Positions 60,061-64,000 of a DNA stretch of 64,000 bases are shown here, in pieces (position 1 is the first letter of the stretch; each line of letters opens with the position of its first letter). Made by a program: the position numbers and the translations under genes. The notes under the pieces are model-generated. The model was not told the DNA's origin. It saw nothing but the letters and a program-made list of their open reading frames with translations, and did not search any database. Origin of the DNA: Flavobacteriales bacterium (GTDB lineage: Bacteria > Bacteroidota > Bacteroidia > Flavobacteriales_F > PHOS-HE28). Location of the stretch: positions 1,612,001 through 1,676,000 of the forward strand of contig CP064979.1 of assembly GCA_016699575.1 (NCBI GenBank), in the 5' to 3' direction.

Positions 60061-62010
60061 TTAAGCCGAAACCGTCACGCTCTTCCCGCCTTTCATCGGC
60101 AGCAGCTCCTTCACTGCAGCTACCAGCGCCGCCTCATCGAAGCCGCATTCGGCGTAGAGCTCTTTCTGGCTGCCGTGCTCGATCCACTTGTCGGGAATAC
60201 CCAGGCGCTTCACCTGCGCGTTGTAGCCGTGGTCGGCCATGAACTCCAGCACCGCGCTGCCCATGCCACCTTGAATGCAGCCGTCCTCCACGGTCACTAC
60301 GTGCTTGAATTTGCCGAACACCTCGTGCAGCAGCATCTCGTCGATGGGCTTCGCGAAGCGCATGTCGTAGTGCGCCACGCTGTAGCCCTCGGTCTGCAGC
60401 GCATCAATGCCCTTGGCGGCGATGTTGCCGATGTGCCCGATGCTGAGCACGGCGATGTCGTTGCCGTTGCGCACTTTCCGGCCCTTGCCGATGGTGATCT
60501 CCTTGAAGGGGGTCTTCCATTCGGTCATCACGCCTTCGCCGCGCGGGTAGCGGATGCTGAACGGACCGCAATCGCGCAACTGCGCGGTGTACATCAGGTT
60601 GCGCAGCTCCTCCTCGTTCATCGGTGCGCTCACGATCATGTTCGGGATGCAGCGGAAGTAGGCGATGTCGAACGCGCCATGGTGCGTGGGGCCATCGGCA
60701 CCGGCGAGGCCACCACGATCAAGACAGAAAACAACGTGCAGGTTCTGCAGGGCCACATCGTGCACCACCTGGTCGTAAGCGCGCTGCATGAACGAGCTGT
60801 AGATGTTGCAGAACGGCACCATGCCTTGCGTGGCCATCCCAGCGCTGAACGTCACAGCGTGCTGCTCGGCGATGCCCACATCGAACGCGCGGTCCGGCAT
60901 GGCCTTCATCATGATGTTGAGCGATGAGCCGGTGGGCATGGCCGGCGTGACGCCCACGATCTTCGGGTTCTTCTCCGCCAGCTCCACGATGGTGTGCCCG
61001 AACACGTCCTGGTAACGCGGCGGCTGCGGGCTCTTCGGCACCACTTTGATGATCTCGCCGGTGTCTTTGTTGAAGAGACCGGGTGCGTGCCACACCGTGG
61101 GGCTGCCTTCTTCAGCAGGCTTATAGCCCTTCCCCTTCATGGTAAGGGTGTGCAGGATCTTCGGGCCGGGGATGTCCTTCAGGTCCTTGAGCACCTTCAC
61201 GAGGTGCTCAACATCGTGGCCGTCCACCGGACCGAAGTAGCGGAACTTGAGGCTCTCGAACAGATTGCTCTGCTTAAGCAGGGCGGTCTTCAGCGCAGCG
61301 TCGAACTTCTGCGCAATGGCCTGCGCGTTCGGGCCGAACTTGCTCAGCTTGCCCAGCACCTTCCACACCTCGTCCTTCACACGGTTGTACGTGTGGCTCG
61401 TGGTGATGTCCGTGAGATATTCCTTCAAGGCGCCGACGTTCGGGTCGATGCTCATGCAGTTGTCGTTGAGCACCACCAGCAGATCACTGTTGGCCGTGCC
61501 ACCGTGGTTCAGGGCTTCGAAGGCCATACCGGCCGTCATGGCACCATCGCCGATCACGGCAACGCATTGACGGTCTTTCTCACCCTTCAGCTTGCTGGCC
61601 ACCGCCATGCCGAGTGCACCGCCCACGGAGGTGGAGCTATGCCCAACGCCGAACGTGTCGTACTCGCTCTCGCTCCGCTTGGGGAAGCCGCTGATCCCTT
61701 TGTGGATGCGGTTGGTATGAAAGCGATCGCGCCGACCGGTGAGGATCTTGTGGCCATAAGCTTGGTGCCCGACGTCCCACACGAGCTGGTCGTACGGGGT
61801 GTTGAACACGTAGTGCAAGGCCACGGTCAGTTCCACCACGCCGAGACTGGCCCCGAAGTGGCCGCCCTTCACGCTCACCACATCGATGATGAAGTTGCGC
61901 AGCTCGCCGCACACCTGCTCCAATTGCACCTCGTCCAGCTTGCGCAGGTCGGAGGGGTAAGTGATGCCCGACAGCAGCGGGTAGTTGGCCAGGTTCGTGG
62001 TATCGGGCAT
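60061..62010 (-). CDS. dxs: 1-deoxy-D-xylulose-5-phosphate synthase
   Basis: This 649-residue thiamine-diphosphate enzyme makes DXP from pyruvate and glyceraldehyde-3-phosphate, the first step of the MEP pathway. The ThDP motif is VIGDGAMTAGMAFEALNHGG to NDNCMSI, with GHFGASLGVVELT near the N-terminus. The transketolase central domain has FDVGIAEQHAVTFSAGMA with the catalytic Glu, and DRGGLAGADGPTHHG. The length is normal. It is convergent with holB (4 bases). A TAATTTCG box lies at 62042-62049, 31 bases before the ATG. Confidence 0.97.
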   Translation of the reverse strand: MPDTTNLANYPLLSGITYPSDLRKLDEVQLEQVCGELRNFIIDVVSVKGGHFGASLGVVELTVALHYVFNTPYDQLVWDVGHQAYGHKILTGRRDRFHTNRIHKGISGFPKRSESEYDTFGVGHSSTSVGGALGMAVASKLKGEKDRQCVAVIGDGAMTAGMAFEALNHGGTANSDLLVVLNDNCMSIDPNVGALKEYLTDITTSHTYNRVKDEVWKVLGKLSKFGPNAQAIAQKFDAALKTALLKQSNLFESLKFRYFGPVDGHDVEHLVKVLKDLKDIPGPKILHTLTMKGKGYKPAEEGSPTVWHAPGLFNKDTGEIIKVVPKSPQPPRYQDVFGHTIVELAEKNPKIVGVTPAMPTGSSLNIMMKAMPDRAFDVGIAEQHAVTFSAGMATQGMVPFCNIYSSFMQRAYDQVVHDVALQNLHVVFCLDRGGLAGADGPTHHGAFDIAYFRCIPNMIVSAPMNEEELRNLMYTAQLRDCGPFSIRYPRGEGVMTEWKTPFKEITIGKGRKVRNGNDIAVLSIGHIGNIAAKGIDALQTEGYSVAHYDMRFAKPIDEMLLHEVFGKFKHVVTVEDGCIQGGMGSAVLEFMADHGYNAQVKRLGIPDKWIEHGSQKELYAECGFDEAALVAAVKELLPMKGGKSVTVSA

Positions 62011-62041
62011 GGTCAGGGAGCCTGTCTGCCGCAGGCAGGGG

Positions 62042-62049
62042 CGAAATTA
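62042..62049 (-). promoter_or_regulatory. Putative -7 promoter box (TAATTTCG) for dxs
   Basis: TAATTTCG on the minus strand is 31 bases upstream of the dxs start. Between the box and the ATG, the leader contains CCTGCCTGCGGCAGACAGG, a palindrome able to form a short hairpin. Confidence 0.38.
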
Positions 62050-62188
62050 CGGGTTGGCCCTTGGGGGCGGCCGTTCACCGTGCGGCTTCGACCGTTCCTT
62101 GGGAACCCGCGCATAACGTGACGAACAGGGCCTTGGTATGGGCAATGATCGTGGCGTGTGCTGCGTCTAAACCACAACCTGCGATCAC

Positions 62189-62356
62189 ATGGGCACCTTC
62201 CTCTTCCGACTTTCCGAAGCCTTCCAGCGTTTTGAGCATTGGTTCAACGCCCGTTTCGGCTGGTTCTTCACCAATGGCATGAAGAGCACCGGACGCGGAA
62301 CTAAGGATGCAATGCAACCGCAGATGAAACGGATGAAGATGATGAATGCGGGATAG
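62189..62356 (+). CDS. Small conserved FxxWFNxRFGWFFTNG protein, 55 residues
   Basis: An ATG at 62189 opens a 55-codon frame. Residues 12-31 read FQRFEHWFNARFGWFFTNGM, a short amphipathic aromatic segment that I know from tiny conserved Bacteroidota proteins of about 40-50 residues. The C-terminal 15 or so residues (MQPQMKRMKMMNAG) are encoded in a repeat-like stretch (GCAGATGAAACGGATGAAGA) of intergenic type, so the natural protein may once have ended earlier. It is divergent from dxs. The function is unknown; peripheral membrane association is likely. Confidence 0.6.
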   Translation: MGTFLFRLSEAFQRFEHWFNARFGWFFTNGMKSTGRGTKDAMQPQMKRMKMMNAG

Positions 62357-62423
62357 CCCTACTGAGCGCTATCCTATCATCTTCATCATCCTTATCAGTG
62401 CTTTCCATCGGCGGTCCTCACCA

Positions 62424-63869
62424 TCACAACCTCACGCACACGTTCTTGGCCTCGGTGAAGAACCGCAGCGCCTCCCAGCCGCCTTCGCGCCCTACACCGC
62501 TTTGCTTCACGCCACCGAACGGCGTGCGCAGGTCGCGGACCATCCAGCAGTTCACCCACACGATGCCGGCCTTCAGTTCGCGGGCCACGCGGTGCGCACG
62601 CTTCAGGTCGTTCGTCCACACCACGGAAGCCAGGCCGTAGCCGGTGCTGTTGGCCAGTTGGAGCGCTTCCGCTTCACTGCCGAACGGTTGCAGTGTGACG
62701 ACGGGACCGAAGATCTCCTCCTGGATGGCGGCGCATGAATTGTCGAGCCCTTCGATCACCGTAGGAGCGATGTACCAGCCGTTCTCCATGGCACCCAAAA
62801 GGCGGATGCGCTCACCACCGCAAAGCACCTTGCCTCCGTCCTTCTTCGCGCCCTCAATGTAGCTGAGCACCTTGTGCATGTGCGGCTCGCTGACCACGGC
62901 CCCCACATCCGTCCTATCGTCGGTCGGGTCGCCCACGCGCAACGCCTTCACGCGCTCCACGAAGGCCGTCTTGAACCGGTCGTAGATGCTGCGCTCGATG
63001 AGGATCCGCGAGCCGCAAAGGCAGATCTGCCCTTGGTTGGTGAACGAGCTGCGTACCGTTGTCTTTAGCATCTCCTCGAAGTCGCAGTCGGCGAAGACCA
63101 GCACAGGGTTCTTGCCACCGAGCTCGAGGCTTAACTTCTTGAACATCGGTGCGGCCACCCGTGCGATCTCTGCGCCCGTCTTCGTTCCTCCGGTGAAACT
63201 CACCGCTGGGATACGCGGGTGCGCCACGATGGAGCTACCCACCTTGGGGCCCAGGCCATGCACGATGTTCAGCACGCCCGGGGGGATGCCCGCTTCGTTG
63301 CACAGGGTGCTCAACAGGTAGGCCGTCATGGGGGTCACCTCACTGGGTTTGGCCACAACACAATTGCCCGCCGCCAGTGCCGGAGCGATCTTCCACGTGA
63401 AGAGGTAGAGCGGCAGGTTCCACGGTGAAATGCACCCGGCCACACCGAACGGCGCGCGCTCGGTGTAGTTGATGGCCACGTCGTCCATGCTGTGGCTCTC
63501 GCTGGCGAAGTGCAGGATGCCCGTGGCGAAGAACCGGAAGTTGGCCACCGCGCGCGGGATGTCCACGCGGCAGGCGAGGCTCTGTGGCTTGCCATTGTCC
63601 TTGCTCTCCGCCGCCACGAACTGCTCCAGGTCGCGCTCGATCAGTGCGGCCAGCTTCATCAACCGCTCGCTGCGGCCTTCTCGCCCCAAGCCGCTCCACC
63701 CGGCGAAGGCAGCTTGCGCAGCTTCCGTGGCAGCGTTCACATCGCGCTCATCGCTGTCGGGCAGTTGCACGTACACCTTGCCCGTGGCGGGTTCGAAGCA
63801 ATCGAGCCATTGCCCGCTGGCGGCCGGCACGTGCTGGCCATTGATGAAATTGAGGATGGGCTGGGCCAT
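62424..63869 (-). CDS. NAD-dependent aldehyde dehydrogenase, 2-aminomuconate/hydroxymuconate semialdehyde type
   Basis: This 481-residue aldehyde dehydrogenase has FINGQHVPAASGQW at the N-terminus, CISPWNLPLYLFTWKIAPAL, the cofactor loop VSFTGGTKTG, the general base Glu in LELGGKNP and the nucleophile Cys in NQGQICLCGSR. The closing GGVKQSGVGREGG is typical. Sequence character fits the ALDH8/AMSDH branch that oxidises muconic semialdehydes in tryptophan (kynurenine) or catechol breakdown, but neighbouring pathway genes are absent, so the substrate is inferred. A TACTTTCG box lies five bases before the ATG. Confidence 0.9.
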   Translation of the reverse strand: MAQPILNFINGQHVPAASGQWLDCFEPATGKVYVQLPDSDERDVNAATEAAQAAFAGWSGLGREGRSERLMKLAALIERDLEQFVAAESKDNGKPQSLACRVDIPRAVANFRFFATGILHFASESHSMDDVAINYTERAPFGVAGCISPWNLPLYLFTWKIAPALAAGNCVVAKPSEVTPMTAYLLSTLCNEAGIPPGVLNIVHGLGPKVGSSIVAHPRIPAVSFTGGTKTGAEIARVAAPMFKKLSLELGGKNPVLVFADCDFEEMLKTTVRSSFTNQGQICLCGSRILIERSIYDRFKTAFVERVKALRVGDPTDDRTDVGAVVSEPHMHKVLSYIEGAKKDGGKVLCGGERIRLLGAMENGWYIAPTVIEGLDNSCAAIQEEIFGPVVTLQPFGSEAEALQLANSTGYGLASVVWTNDLKRAHRVARELKAGIVWVNCWMVRDLRTPFGGVKQSGVGREGGWEALRFFTEAKNVCVRL

Positions 63870-63874
63870 GGCGG

Positions 63875-63882
63875 CGAAAGTA
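63875..63882 (-). promoter_or_regulatory. Putative -7 promoter box (TACTTTCG) for the aldehyde dehydrogenase gene
   Basis: TACTTTCG on the minus strand ends five bases before the ATG at 63869. This is the same geometry as for the M48 peptidase gene and close to that of holB, and points to a leaderless message. Confidence 0.45.
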
Positions 63883-64000
63883 CCGAGGGTGGACCGCTAA
63901 GTGGTCACCCTTGGTTCCAAGGTCCAGACAGATCACAAGCTGGGGCGATGAAATGTTCCAGTTTGCTCGTGCTACCCTGAGCGTGAATTTCCAACTCATG

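Noticed and set aside
63900..64000. Possible partial gene at the right edge
   Set aside because: Frames in the last 100 bases are short or only shadow the start of the aldehyde dehydrogenase gene; nothing supports a gene.

Overview
This is a high-GC chromosomal stretch of a Bacteroidota genome, most likely a Flavobacteriales-type lineage. The evidence is the family content: a DUF2723 membrane protein, an IPExxxVDY protein ahead of pyruvate kinase, DUF4412, DUF177 next to L32, a TonB-dependent receptor with a carboxypeptidase-regulatory N-terminus, and many secreted proteins with type IX secretion (T9SS) C-terminal sorting domains. Genes lack Shine-Dalgarno sequences, and several start 5 to 10 bases after a TAnnTTyG box that resembles the Bacteroidetes -7 promoter element. 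There is no rRNA, CRISPR array, prophage or insertion sequence. Two tRNAs are present, Gln(TTG) and Arg(CCT).

Layout. 1-2808 holds the 5' part of a DUF2723 protein that runs off the left edge. 2809-3431 is non-coding: an inverted repeat, tRNA-Gln, a degenerate tRNA-like copy and two hairpins. 3432-14361 holds an MtfA-like peptidase, an M48 peptidase, a DinB/DUF1572 protein, tRNA-Arg, a secreted M1 aminopeptidase, a repeat-rich secreted protein, metG, an LD-carboxypeptidase and a DUF4412 protein. 14495-31138 is mostly housekeeping: YraN, a pseudouridine synthase, an AsmA-like protein, pyk, a methyltransferase, a flavin reductase, pheS with a cyclophilin, CvpA, and the lipid block DUF177-rpmF-plsX-fabH-accB-accC.

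31148-53222 is the accessory surface-protein region. It contains a possible HsdR-N-like protein, a secreted beta-helix-type protein with a dockerin-like tail, three T9SS-exported paralogues around a TonB-dependent receptor, a Na/Pi-cotransporter-family protein, a secreted blue-copper-like protein with two dockerin-like repeats, a delta-60-repeat protein, and a 2110-residue mosaic with an esterase-like beta-propeller and a 5'-nucleotidase. The nucleotidase and the Na/Pi transporter suggest, by inference only, phosphate scavenging at the cell surface.

53404-63869 returns to core functions: a polytopic DUF6056-like protein, threonylcarbamoyl-AMP synthase, dxr, rseP, a CheY-like regulator, DNA polymerase III delta', dxs, a 55-residue protein and an aldehyde dehydrogenase. 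Dxr and Dxs are both enzymes of the MEP isoprenoid pathway. Intergenic spaces carry several distinct palindromic repeats, one of which (58765-58915) looks like a miniature element with 31-bp inverted ends.
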